Assembly: GCF_003228315.1 (NCBI RefSeq)
Contig: NZ_CP029693.1
Coordinates: 1,178,001-1,242,000, forward strand
Direction: 5' to 3'
Length of the DNA: 64,000 nucleotides
DNA from: Pseudomonas putida
Lineage (GTDB): Bacteria > Pseudomonadota > Gammaproteobacteria > Pseudomonadales > Pseudomonadaceae
In this document: in pieces, positions 45,822-53,963 of the stretch
Layout of the letters: every line of letters begins with the position of its first letter
How positions within the stretch are numbered: the first letter of the stretch is position 1
Notes under the pieces: generated by a model
What the model was told of the DNA's origin: nothing
What the model saw: only the letters and a program-made list of their open reading frames with translations
The model's database searches: none
Position numbers and translations under genes: made by a program

Positions 45822-46430
45822 ATGCTGTCCTCATTCCCGACGTTCCTGCCCTTCCTGCTGTTCGCCTTCGTCGCCGCCATCACCCCGGGCCCGACCAATA
45901 TTCTGGTGCTGAGCAACAGTGCCCGATTCGGCCTGTCCGCCGCCGTGCCGATCATCCTGGGTGCTTGCGTGAGTGCCGCCCTGCTCGTGCTGTTGGTGGG
46001 CGCGGGTGCTGGCGCTTCGTTGGTGCGCTGGCCCTTGCTGCAAACGCTGATGCAATGGGCCGGCGAGGCCTGGTTGAGCTATCTGGCATGGCAGATTTTC
46101 AGCGCGCCCGTTACAGCCATCAACGCACAGGACACCGAATCGCGCCTCGGCGTGCTGGGCGCCGCCGGCCTGCAATGGATCAATCCGAAGACGTGGATGA
46201 TGGCGTTGGCAGTAGTGAGCGTTTTCGCCGGTGCTGGCGAAGATCGCATGGCCCATGTGCTGTATCTGTCCGCGGCATTTTTCCTGATTTCCCTGCCATG
46301 CCTGGGCGTTTGGGCGCTGCTCGGTGCCGGGTCGAGTCGCTGGTTGCGTTCGCCCCGCGCCGTTCAGAGGTTCAACCGCTGCATGGCCCTGCTGTTGCTG
46401 GGTTCGGCGTGGTTGAGCGTCCTGGCCTGA
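45822..46430 (+). CDS. LysE/RhtB family amino-acid exporter
   Basis: 202 residues, six helices, opening motif AITPGPTNILVLSNSARFG. The family exports amino acids or homoserine-lactone-like compounds. ATG 45822. It follows its probable AraC regulator. Confidence 0.92.
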   Translation: MLSSFPTFLPFLLFAFVAAITPGPTNILVLSNSARFGLSAAVPIILGACVSAALLVLLVGAGAGASLVRWPLLQTLMQWAGEAWLSYLAWQIFSAPVTAINAQDTESRLGVLGAAGLQWINPKTWMMALAVVSVFAGAGEDRMAHVLYLSAAFFLISLPCLGVWALLGAGSSRWLRSPRAVQRFNRCMALLLLGSAWLSVLA

Positions 46431-46491
46431 GCCCATTTGTCGGACAATCGCTAACACGGGGCTTGACGGCGAAGCGGCTTCTGGTGTCTTC

Positions 46492-46505
46492 TGAAACCGG
46501 TTTCA
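46492..46505. promoter_or_regulatory. PtxS operator before ptxS
   Basis: TGAAACCGGTTTCA, a perfect palindrome identical to the described PtxS operator, 45 bases before the ptxS start; autorepression is expected. Confidence 0.85.
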
Positions 46506-46550
46506 GTGCAACGCACAGACCTTATAAATCCAATAACAAGGTTTTAGCCC

Positions 46551-47576
46551 GTGAACGATTTCTCCGCCGCCCAGCGCAGCCGCGTGACCATGCTCGACGT
46601 GGCCGAACACGCCAAGGTGTCCAAGGCCAGTGTCTCGCGATTCATTGGCGAAGACCGCGCCCTGCTCTCCGATGCCATTGCCCAGCGCATCGAACAAGCG
46701 ATTGCCGAACTGGGCTACCGCCCCAACCAGATGGCTCGCGGGCTGAAACGCGGGCGCACACGCCTGATCGGCATGCTCGTCGCCGATATCCGTAATCCTT
46801 ATTCAATTGCCGTGATGCACGGAGTGGAAACCGCCTGCCGTCAGCACGGCTACAGCCTGGTGGTGTGCAACACCGACCGCGATGACGAGCAGGAACGCCA
46901 GCACCTGGCGCTGCTGCGCTCGTACAACATCGAAGGCCTGATCGTGAACACCCTCGGCCATCACCGCGACGAGTTGCACGAACTGCACCGGGAAATGCCA
47001 CTGGTGCTGGTGGATCGCAAGGTCGAACACCTTGAGAGTGACATGGTCGGGCTGGATAACCCGCAGGCGGTCGATATGGCCCTCAATCATCTGCAGCATC
47101 GCGGCTATCGTGACGTGCTGCTGGTGACCGAGCCGTTCGATGGCACCAGTTCGCGGATCGAGCGCGTGAGCCGATTCAAGGAGCAGATCGCGCAGCGGCC
47201 GACTCTTAGCGGGAGCATCGTCGAAACCGGCGGCGAACTGACCGTCAACCTCAAAGACTTCCTCGACACGCCTGGTCCAGGCCCGAAGGCGCTGTTCTGT
47301 GCCAACGGCATTGCTGCCTTGGCGAGTACCCATGCGCTGCGCGAACTTCAGTGCAATCTGTTTGAAGATGTGGGGCTGATCGCTCTCGATGACCTGGATT
47401 GGTATCCGCTGGTGGGTAGCGGCATTACCGCCCTCGCCCAGCCGACTGAAGAGATTGGCGCCCGTGCCTTCGAGTGCCTGCTCAAGCGTTTGCGGGGGGA
47501 TGACGGGCCGGTGAAGACTGTGGATTTTTCGGCGCGGTTGATTGTTAGAGGGTCGACCCGTGGGGTTTGTCGGTGA
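46551..47576 (+). CDS. ptxS: PtxS, LacI-type repressor of 2-ketogluconate genes
   Basis: 341 residues. LacI HTH at 13-33 (TMLDVAEHAKVSKASVSRF), hinge, and a periplasmic-binding-like sensor domain. PtxS is released from DNA by 2-ketogluconate. GTG start at 46551. The gene stands first before kguE-K-T-D, with identical palindromes before itself and before kguE. Confidence 0.93.
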   Translation: MNDFSAAQRSRVTMLDVAEHAKVSKASVSRFIGEDRALLSDAIAQRIEQAIAELGYRPNQMARGLKRGRTRLIGMLVADIRNPYSIAVMHGVETACRQHGYSLVVCNTDRDDEQERQHLALLRSYNIEGLIVNTLGHHRDELHELHREMPLVLVDRKVEHLESDMVGLDNPQAVDMALNHLQHRGYRDVLLVTEPFDGTSSRIERVSRFKEQIAQRPTLSGSIVETGGELTVNLKDFLDTPGPGPKALFCANGIAALASTHALRELQCNLFEDVGLIALDDLDWYPLVGSGITALAQPTEEIGARAFECLLKRLRGDDGPVKTVDFSARLIVRGSTRGVCR

Positions 47577-47589
47577 CCGTTCTGGCGCC

Positions 47590-47679
47590 ATCGCGAGCAA
47601 GCTTTGCTCCTACAGCTGTGAGGCGGACACACCATTCGAACTCGCCGTAATCTTGTAGGAGCAAAGCTTGCTCGCGATG
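47590..47679. repeat. REP pair, GCAAAGCTTGC variant, inward order
   Basis: Inverted units between ptxS and kguE. Confidence 0.88.
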
Positions 47680-47717
47680 GGGCCCGCAAGAACACCCCCT
47701 ATTTTTTTCAACAAAAA

Positions 47718-47731
47718 TGAAACCGGTTTCA
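47718..47731. promoter_or_regulatory. PtxS operator before kguE
   Basis: TGAAACCGGTTTCA, identical to the palindrome at 46492, just ahead of kguE. Confidence 0.85.
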
Positions 47732-47738
47732 GAGGTAG

Positions 47739-47746
47739 AAAAACAA
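47739..47746 (+). promoter_or_regulatory. Possible Hfq/Crc A-rich motif at kguE start
   Basis: AAAAACAA fits the AANAANAA motif bound by Hfq with Crc and overlaps the first base of the kguE start codon. This is the usual arrangement for catabolite repression in Pseudomonas. Single short motif, so tentative. Confidence 0.4.
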
Positions 47747-48528
47747 TGAACAGACCCGCCGTTTCCATCAGCCTTTCCAGCTACGGTGCCGACCTTGTAC
47801 GCCAACGCGGCCAGGGCAGTTTCATCGACATACTGGCCGCCGCCGGCGCCACGCATATCGAATGGCGCGAAGAATTGCTGACCGGTGAGGCGCCCGAGCA
47901 ACTGTCCAACGCAACGCAGGCCAAAGGGCTGCAAAGCGTGTATTCCTCGCCCATGGAACTGTGGCTGGCCGGCCAGTCGAAACCCAACCCCGAATTGATG
48001 AGCGCCCTGCAACGCGCCCAAACCTTCGGTGCCAAATGGCTGAAGGTGTCCCTGGGGTATTTCACCGACAACAACGATCTTCAGGCGTTGGCCCAGGCGC
48101 TGGCCCACAGCCCTGTACAACTGTTGGTGGAAAACGACCAGACCCTGCACGGCGGTCGCATCGAACCCTTCCAGCGTTTTTTCACTGACGTCGAGCAACA
48201 CAAGCTGCCGGTCAAGATGACCTTCGATATCGGCAACTGGCATTGGCAGGACCAGTCGGCCGCCAGCGCCGCGCGGTTGCTCGGGCGCCATGTTGGCTAC
48301 GTACACTGCAAGGCCGTGTCACGCCGGGCGGACGGCAAACTGGTCGCCATACCGCCGGCTGCCAGCGACGTGCTTCAGTGGGAACAACTGCTGCGGCACA
48401 TGGCGCAAGGCGTGATGCGCGCCGCCGAATATCCGCTGCAAGGCGATGACCTGGTGCAGCTCACCAGTGAGCATGTGGCGGTCCTCGCGCGCCTCGGGCA
48501 ATCCCGCCTGGAGAGCGCACATGTCTGA
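47746..48528 (+). CDS. kguE: KguE, TIM-barrel epimerase/isomerase-like protein
   Basis: 260 residues, xylose-isomerase-like TIM-barrel family (HIEWREELLTGE; NDQTLHGG; TFDIGNWHW; VGYVHCKA). Its exact reaction in 2-ketogluconate use is not settled. ATG 47746. The last eight bases overlap kguK. Confidence 0.9.
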   Translation: MNRPAVSISLSSYGADLVRQRGQGSFIDILAAAGATHIEWREELLTGEAPEQLSNATQAKGLQSVYSSPMELWLAGQSKPNPELMSALQRAQTFGAKWLKVSLGYFTDNNDLQALAQALAHSPVQLLVENDQTLHGGRIEPFQRFFTDVEQHKLPVKMTFDIGNWHWQDQSAASAARLLGRHVGYVHCKAVSRRADGKLVAIPPAASDVLQWEQLLRHMAQGVMRAAEYPLQGDDLVQLTSEHVAVLARLGQSRLESAHV

Positions 48529-49507
48529 GATCGATATCCTCTCGTTCGGCGAAACCATGGCGATGTTCGTCGCCGATCAGAACGGCGATCTGGCCAGGGT
48601 CGACCATTTCCAGAAGCGCATTGCCGGTGCGGACAGCAACGTCGCCATCGGCTTGTCGCGCCTGGGCTTCAAGGTGGCGTGGCTGAGTCGGGTTGGCGCG
48701 GACTCGTTGGGGCGCTTCGTGATCGATACCTTGAAAAACGAAGGTCTGGACTGCCGCAACGTGGCCATCGACTCCGCACACCCCACCGGCTTCCAGCTCA
48801 AGTCCCGCAGCGACGATGGCGACGATCCGATGGTCGAGTATTTCCGGCGCGGCTCGGCGGCCAGTCACCTGTCGCCTCAATCGATCGCTCCCGAACTGCT
48901 CAAGGCGCGGCATCTGCACGCCACCGGCATTCCCCCTGCGCTGTCTGCCACTGCGCGGGAGATGTCCTTTGAACTGATGACCCGCATGCGCGAGGCCGGG
49001 CGCAGCGTGTCCTTCGATCCCAATCTGCGGCCGAGCCTGTGGGCCAGCGAGCAACAGATGATCAGCGAGATCAACCGCCTCGCCGCCCTCGCCCATTGGG
49101 TGCTGCCGGGGTTGAGTGAAGGTCGCTTGCTGACCGGTTTCGAAGACCCGGCCGATATCGCTGCGTTCTATCTGGACAAGGGTGTGGAAGCGGTGGCGAT
49201 CAAGCTCGGCCCCCACGGCGCGTACTACCGCACACAGCTGGACCAGGGATTCGTGGCCGGTGTGCCGGTGGAAACCGTGGTCGATACGGTCGGCGCCGGT
49301 GATGGGTTTGCCGTCGGCCTGATCAGCGCGCTGCTGGAGAACCACAGCATGGTCGACGCCGTGAAACGGGCGAACTGGATTGGCAGTCGGGCGGTGCAGA
49401 GTCGGGGGGATATGGAGGGGTTGCCGACACGGCTTGAGATGTACGGCGAATTTGAGACTGCCATCGCGAGCAGGCTCGCTCCTACAGTTGATTTGTGTGG
49501 AACATAA
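48521..49507 (+). CDS. kguK: KguK, 2-ketogluconate kinase (PfkB family)
   Basis: 328 residues. PfkB/ribokinase motifs: GGADSNVA-like IAGADSNVAIGLSRLG near 31-46, and DTVGAGDGFAVG near the C-terminus with the catalytic Asp. Phosphorylates 2-ketogluconate to its 6-phosphate. ATG 48521. The last 15 or so residues ([15 protein letters not shown]) are translated from a REP unit and its neighbour; the conserved family end is near GDMEGLP. Confidence 0.93.
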   Translation: MSEIDILSFGETMAMFVADQNGDLARVDHFQKRIAGADSNVAIGLSRLGFKVAWLSRVGADSLGRFVIDTLKNEGLDCRNVAIDSAHPTGFQLKSRSDDGDDPMVEYFRRGSAASHLSPQSIAPELLKARHLHATGIPPALSATAREMSFELMTRMREAGRSVSFDPNLRPSLWASEQQMISEINRLAALAHWVLPGLSEGRLLTGFEDPADIAAFYLDKGVEAVAIKLGPHGAYYRTQLDQGFVAGVPVETVVDTVGAGDGFAVGLISALLENHSMVDAVKRANWIGSRAVQSRGDMEGLPTRLEMYGEFETAIASRLAPTVDLCGT

Positions 49508-49553
49508 ATTTGATGCACCCCACCGATCCCTGTGGGAGTGAGCCTGCTCGCGA
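49463..49553. repeat. REP pair overlapping the kguK 3' end
   Basis: The first unit lies within the last 15 codons of kguK; the mate, with TGTGGGAGTGAG, follows the stop. Confidence 0.88.
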
Positions 49554-49604
49554 TGAGGCCAGTAAAAGCACTGAAGATTTAGAACCGTTACCTGCTGCGA
49601 CAAA

Positions 49605-49612
49605 AACAACAA
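49605..49612 (+). promoter_or_regulatory. Hfq/Crc A-rich motif before kguT
   Basis: AACAACAA matches AANAANAA, a few bases upstream of the AGGAG of kguT. This is the normal location for Hfq/Crc repression of sugar-acid transport. Confidence 0.55.
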
Positions 49613-49629
49613 GCTCAGGAGCACCACCG

Positions 49630-50922
49630 ATGAAAACCGCAACCCTCGCCACCCGCCGCTGGTGGTACATCATGCCCATCGTGTTCATCACCTACAGCCT
49701 GGCGTACCTGGACCGCGCCAACTACGGCTTCGCCGCCGCCTCCGGCATGGCCGCCGACCTGATGATCACCCCGGGCCTGTCGTCGTTGCTCGGCGCGCTG
49801 TTCTTCCTCGGTTACTTTTTCTTCCAGGTACCGGGGGCGATCTACGCACAGAAGCACAGCGTGAAGAAGCTGATCTTCGTCAGCCTGATCCTCTGGGGCG
49901 GCCTCGCCACATTGACCGGGATCGTGTCCAACGCCTACTGGCTGATCGTCATCCGCTTCATGCTCGGGGTGGTCGAAGCCGCGGTGATGCCGGCGATGCT
50001 GATCTACCTGTGCCATTGGTTCACCCGCGCCGAACGCTCCCGGGCCAACACCTTCCTGATCCTCGGAAACCCGGTGACCATGCTCTGGATGTCGGTGGTC
50101 TCGGGCTATCTGGTGCAGCACTTCAGTTGGCGCTGGATGTTCATCATCGAAGGCCTGCCGGCGGTGCTCTGGGCGTTTATCTGGTGGAAGCTGGCTGATG
50201 ATCGTCCTGCCCAGGCCAAGTGGCTCAGCGAGCAGGAAAAGCAGGATCTGGAAAGCGCGCTGGCGGCGGAACAGGTCGGCATCAAGGCCGTGAAGAACTA
50301 CGCCGAAGCGTTCCGCTCACCGAAGGTGATCATCCTCGCCTTGCAGTTCTTTTGCTGGAGCATCGGTGTCTACGGTTTCGTGTTGTGGCTGCCGTCGATC
50401 CTCAAGGCCGGCGCGCAGATGGACATGGTCCAGGCCGGCTGGCTCTCGGCGCTGCCGTATCTGGCAGCGGTGATCGGCATGCTGCTGGTGTCCTGGGGCT
50501 CGGACAAATTGCAGAAGCGCAAGCGCTTCGTCTGGCCCCCGCTGTTGATCGCCTCCATTGCCTTTTACGGCTCCTATGCCCTGGGTGCCGAGCATTTCTG
50601 GTGGTCCTACACCCTGCTGGTGATTGCCGGCGCTTGCATGTACGCACCCTACGGGCCGTTCTTCGCAATCATCCCGGAAATCCTTCCAGCCAACGTCGCC
50701 GGCGGTGCCATGGCGTTGATCAACAGCATGGGTGCCCTCGGTTCCTTCGGCGGGTCCTATCTGGTCGGTTACCTGAACAGTGCCACCGGCTCGCCCGGTG
50801 CGTCGTACCTGCTGATGAGCGGCGCGTTGATGTTCTCGGTGGTGCTGACCATTTTCCTCAAGCCCGGCGCCAGTGACCGTGAGCGGCCTTCGGTGGCCGT
50901 GACCCGCGCTGCCCACTCCTGA
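49630..50922 (+). CDS. kguT: KguT, 2-ketogluconate MFS transporter
   Basis: 430 residues, twelve helices, anion:cation symporter branch of MFS (YLDRANYGFA; RFMLGVVEAAVMP). In the kgu operon it imports 2-ketogluconate. ATG 49630, with AGGAG and an Hfq/Crc-type motif before it. Upstream open frame is REP sequence. Confidence 0.93.
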   Translation: MKTATLATRRWWYIMPIVFITYSLAYLDRANYGFAAASGMAADLMITPGLSSLLGALFFLGYFFFQVPGAIYAQKHSVKKLIFVSLILWGGLATLTGIVSNAYWLIVIRFMLGVVEAAVMPAMLIYLCHWFTRAERSRANTFLILGNPVTMLWMSVVSGYLVQHFSWRWMFIIEGLPAVLWAFIWWKLADDRPAQAKWLSEQEKQDLESALAAEQVGIKAVKNYAEAFRSPKVIILALQFFCWSIGVYGFVLWLPSILKAGAQMDMVQAGWLSALPYLAAVIGMLLVSWGSDKLQKRKRFVWPPLLIASIAFYGSYALGAEHFWWSYTLLVIAGACMYAPYGPFFAIIPEILPANVAGGAMALINSMGALGSFGGSYLVGYLNSATGSPGASYLLMSGALMFSVVLTIFLKPGASDRERPSVAVTRAAHS

Positions 50923-50943
50923 ATTGAAGTAGAGAGATCCACG

Positions 50944-51921
50944 ATGAAAAAGCAGGTTGTGCTGTACAAGAAACTCTCGCCGGCGTTGATGGCCCGGTTT
51001 CAGGAACATGCCGAAGTCACACTGATCGACAGCCTTGATGCCGCAGGCCTGGCGCAACTGCGCGCCGCCCTGCCCCGCGCCCATGGCTTGCTGGGCGCCA
51101 GTCTGAAACTCGACGCTGCGTTACTGGACCTGGCGCCCAACCTCCAAGCCATCGCCAGCGTCTCGGTGGGCGTCGACAACTACGACATCGACTACTTGAC
51201 CGAACGGCGCATCCTGCTGACGAACACCCCTGACGTGCTCACCGAAACCACTGCGGACACCGGCTTCGCCCTGATCCTCGCCACCGCACGGCGCGTGGTG
51301 GAGCTGGCGAACATGGTGCGAAACGGCCAGTGGCAACGCAACATCGGCCCCGCGCACTTTGGCACCGACGTGCACGGCAAGACCCTGGGCATCATCGGCA
51401 TGGGCCGCATCGGTGAAGCCCTGGCCCAGCGCGGACATTTCGGTTTCGGTATGCCGGTGATCTACCACAGTCATTCGCCGAAACCGGCAGTGGAGCAGCG
51501 GTTCAATGCGCAATACCGGAGCTTGCCGCAGCTGTTGCAGGAGGCGGATTTCGTTTGCCTGACCTTGCCGTTGACCGCTGAAACCGAAGGCCTGATCGGC
51601 GCCAAACAGTTCGCGCAGATGAGACCCGAGACGATCTTCATCAATATTTCGCGGGGCAAGGTGGTCGATGAGTCGGCGCTGATCCAGGCGTTGCGCTCCG
51701 GGCAGATTCGTGGCGCGGGACTGGATGTGTTCGAGCGTGAGCCGCTGAACCCGGACTCGCCGCTGATGCAGTTGGCCAATGTGGTGGCGACGCCGCATAT
51801 CGGCTCGGCAACCCACGAGACGCGAGAGGCGATGGCCAGGTGCGCGGTGGACAATCTGCTGGCTGCGCTGGCAGGAGAGCGCCCCGGGAATCTGGTGAAT
51901 GAGAGAGCGTGGAAGGATTAA
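50944..51921 (+). CDS. kguD: KguD, 2-keto-6-phosphogluconate reductase
   Basis: 325 residues, D-2-hydroxyacid dehydrogenase family: NAD(P)-binding GMGRIGEALAQRG near 154, the Arg in NISRGKVVDE, catalytic Glu in DVFEREP, and His in TPHIGSAT. Reduces 2-keto-6-phosphogluconate to 6-phosphogluconate for the Entner-Doudoroff route. Last gene of the operon. Confidence 0.93.
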   Translation: MKKQVVLYKKLSPALMARFQEHAEVTLIDSLDAAGLAQLRAALPRAHGLLGASLKLDAALLDLAPNLQAIASVSVGVDNYDIDYLTERRILLTNTPDVLTETTADTGFALILATARRVVELANMVRNGQWQRNIGPAHFGTDVHGKTLGIIGMGRIGEALAQRGHFGFGMPVIYHSHSPKPAVEQRFNAQYRSLPQLLQEADFVCLTLPLTAETEGLIGAKQFAQMRPETIFINISRGKVVDESALIQALRSGQIRGAGLDVFEREPLNPDSPLMQLANVVATPHIGSATHETREAMARCAVDNLLAALAGERPGNLVNERAWKD

Positions 51922-51947
51922 GACATTCGGCGTATGCAGGTCAGCCT

Positions 51948-52040
51948 TCGCGAGCAGGCTCGCTCCCACAAAGGATCTTCAGTGGACACGAAAAGTTGTG
52001 TTCAACACAGGGTCCACTGTAGGAGCGAGCCTGCTCGCGA
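51948..52040. repeat. REP pair, inward order
   Basis: Inverted units between convergent kguD and aminotransferase genes. Confidence 0.88.
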
Positions 52041-52068
52041 AGAGGCCGGTACAGACCAGACAAAACCA

Positions 52069-53256
52069 TCAGGCCCGCCGCGCCTCCAAAAGATCCATCG
52101 CACACAACGCAATCCGCCGACAGGCATCCGCCAGTTTCAATTGATCCACCACCAACCCAAGGCGAATGTGTCCCGCCGCACTCGGCCCGAACGCCTCGCC
52201 GGCCAATACCGACACCCCGTACCCTTCCAGCAGTCGCTCGGCAAAGTGCTGGGCGGATAACCCGGTCTGGCGAACATCGACCATCACGAACATCCCGCCG
52301 TCGGGCCGAATCGCCCGAAGACCCGGGCACTGGTTCAGGCTGGCACACACCAGATCACGACGCTGGCGGTACTCCTCGCGCATCGACGCCACCTCCGGCA
52401 GATCCTCATCCAGTGCCAATTGCGCGGCGTTCTGAATAAAGTCCGGAATACCGAACAGCATGCACATCGAAAGATTCACCAGATGCTCGGCCAAGGGTTT
52501 CGGCCCGATCACCCAGCCCACCCGCCAGCCGCTCATGGCGTGGGATTTGGACAGACTGTTGATGGTTGCCGTGCGCTCGGCCATACCCGGCAGGCTCGCA
52601 GGGCTTATGTGCTTACCTTCGTATAACAGATCGCTGTAGACCTCATCGCTGATCAGCCATAGGTCGTGACGTGTGCACAGCACCGCCAGTGCCTGCCAGG
52701 TCATCAGCGGCAAACTGGCACCCGACGGATTGTTCGGGCTGTTGAGCAAAAGGGCGCGGGTTTTCGGAGTGATCAGCGCGGCAACATCCGTCGGGTCGAC
52801 CCGAAAACCGTTCTCCGGCCGCACCGGCACCGGCACCACTTTCGCCCCGCAAGCGCCGAACACGCCTTCATAGGTCACGTACATGGGTTCGGCGACAATC
52901 ACCTCGTCGCCGGGATCGAGCAGGCATTGCGCGACCGAATACACCGCGCACTGCGCGCCGGGCATCACGATCACATGGTCGCCATCCACTACTTGGCCAC
53001 TGCGTTGCCGGTGCCGCCGTGCGATGCTGTCCCGCAGGCCCTGGCTGCCGCGTACCGCCGGATAGTGTGTGTCTCCGGCCAGCAGGCTGGAGATAGCGGC
53101 CTCAACGATGGGCGGTGGTGTATCGAAGTCCGGATCGCCGATGGACAACAGCAACACATCGACACCCTGTGCGCGCAATGCCAGCGCTCGATCGTGGATC
53201 TGCCAGGCCGCAGCGCCGTCGCCGGCAATTCGTTGGGTCAAGGCTGAGTAGCGCAT
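52069..53256 (-). CDS. PLP-dependent aminotransferase, class I/II
   Basis: 395 residues. Fold type I, with NSPNNPSGASL, the Tyr/Asp pair in LISDEVYSDL, and the PLP Lys in SLSKSHAMSGWRVGW. Acts on an amino acid such as aspartate, aromatic or alanine type (not resolved). ATG 53256 is preferred to the GTG-like start 12 bases earlier. Not part of the kgu operon (convergent). Confidence 0.92.
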   Translation of the reverse strand: MRYSALTQRIAGDGAAAWQIHDRALALRAQGVDVLLLSIGDPDFDTPPPIVEAAISSLLAGDTHYPAVRGSQGLRDSIARRHRQRSGQVVDGDHVIVMPGAQCAVYSVAQCLLDPGDEVIVAEPMYVTYEGVFGACGAKVVPVPVRPENGFRVDPTDVAALITPKTRALLLNSPNNPSGASLPLMTWQALAVLCTRHDLWLISDEVYSDLLYEGKHISPASLPGMAERTATINSLSKSHAMSGWRVGWVIGPKPLAEHLVNLSMCMLFGIPDFIQNAAQLALDEDLPEVASMREEYRQRRDLVCASLNQCPGLRAIRPDGGMFVMVDVRQTGLSAQHFAERLLEGYGVSVLAGEAFGPSAAGHIRLGLVVDQLKLADACRRIALCAMDLLEARRA

Positions 53257-53327
53257 GTCGTTCTCCATATAGCGCGGGATCCTGCGCTCAACACTATCTC
53301 AAATCGTAAAACGCGCCAGCACGGCGG

Positions 53328-53356
53328 GATTCTTTTTTCGAGGGTAAAAAAGAATC
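53328..53356. other. AT-rich 11-bp inverted repeat
   Basis: GATTCTTTTTT and AAAAAAGAATC with a seven-base loop, in the divergent promoter region. Candidate operator or terminator. Confidence 0.5.
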
Positions 53357-53390
53357 TTTTCAGCAGCTTAAGTTGTCGCGAATGGCTTAC

Positions 53391-53406
53391 CTGTGATTTG
53401 TGACAG
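53391..53406. promoter_or_regulatory. Lux-box-like inverted repeat upstream of the LuxR-type gene
   Basis: CTGTGATTTGTGACAG, differing by one base from the site at 5199. It also overlaps TGTGACAGGTCACA (53399-53412). A -10-like TATAAA is centred 34 bases downstream. It suggests autoregulation of the gene at 53556. Confidence 0.55.
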
Positions 53407-53555
53407 GTCACAGAGTTTTACTTTGGGGATATAAAGAAACTGCACCGGCAGCCGCTTGCCCAGGCTTTCGAAGGAAACGCGCGTGCCCCCTGCCGTTGAC
53501 GCAGGGCCTTTGTGCACAGCCCGCAATCATCGATGATCGATGGGAGACATCCGAC

Positions 53556-53840
53556 ATGTACCGCGCCCATTCAGCCTCGTTCAGTTCGTCACTTCCCCCT
53601 GCCCGCCTCCAGCATCAAGAACCGGAACATCCTTCGGCGATTAAACTGACGGCCAGAGAAAAAGAAGTGTTGCAGTGGAGTGCCATCGGCAAGTCGTCCT
53701 GGGAAATCGGCAGGATATTCAATTGCACCGAAGCGGGCGTGAATTATCACTTTGCCAATATTCGGCGCAAATTCGGGGTGAGTTCCCGGGGGTGTGCGGT
53801 GGTGAAGGCGTTGGAGCTTGGGTTGATTGAGTTGCCTTGA
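53556..53840 (+). CDS. Orphan LuxR-type HTH regulator, DNA-binding domain only
   Basis: 94 residues. After about 30 disordered residues, residues 31-94 form a LuxR/GerE helix-turn-helix ([25 protein letters not shown]; then [16 protein letters not shown] and [11 protein letters not shown]), of the sort seen in quorum-sensing regulators. There is no acyl-homoserine-lactone-binding domain and no receiver domain. ATG 53556 follows GGGAGACATC. It is preceded by a lux-box-like site and followed, on the other strand, by the RHS and Ig-like genes. It may be a truncated or naturally short LuxR regulator. Confidence 0.85.
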   Translation: MYRAHSASFSSSLPPARLQHQEPEHPSAIKLTAREKEVLQWSAIGKSSWEIGRIFNCTEAGVNYHFANIRRKFGVSSRGCAVVKALELGLIELP

Positions 53841-53963
53841 AGCTTCAATGAATGAGTTTTCGATCACGTTTTGATTGAAATCGGCTACTGCAACGCAACC
53901 AATCCGCAAAGAGCCCGCCCATGTTCGCCTCCCCTGTGCCGAGCATGGATACACCTGTGTGAC

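Larger units (their letters stand above)
53257..53555. other. 299-base divergent promoter region
   Basis: Between the aminotransferase and LuxR-type genes. Holds an AT-rich inverted repeat (53328-53338 with 53346-53356), the lux-box-like site at 53391 and a -10-like TATAAA at 53430. No gene seen. Confidence 0.6.

Noticed and set aside
53399..53412. CRP/Vfr site TGTGACAGGTCACA
   Set aside because: Spacer is four bases, not the six of a CRP/Vfr site; it fits the lux-box-like family better.
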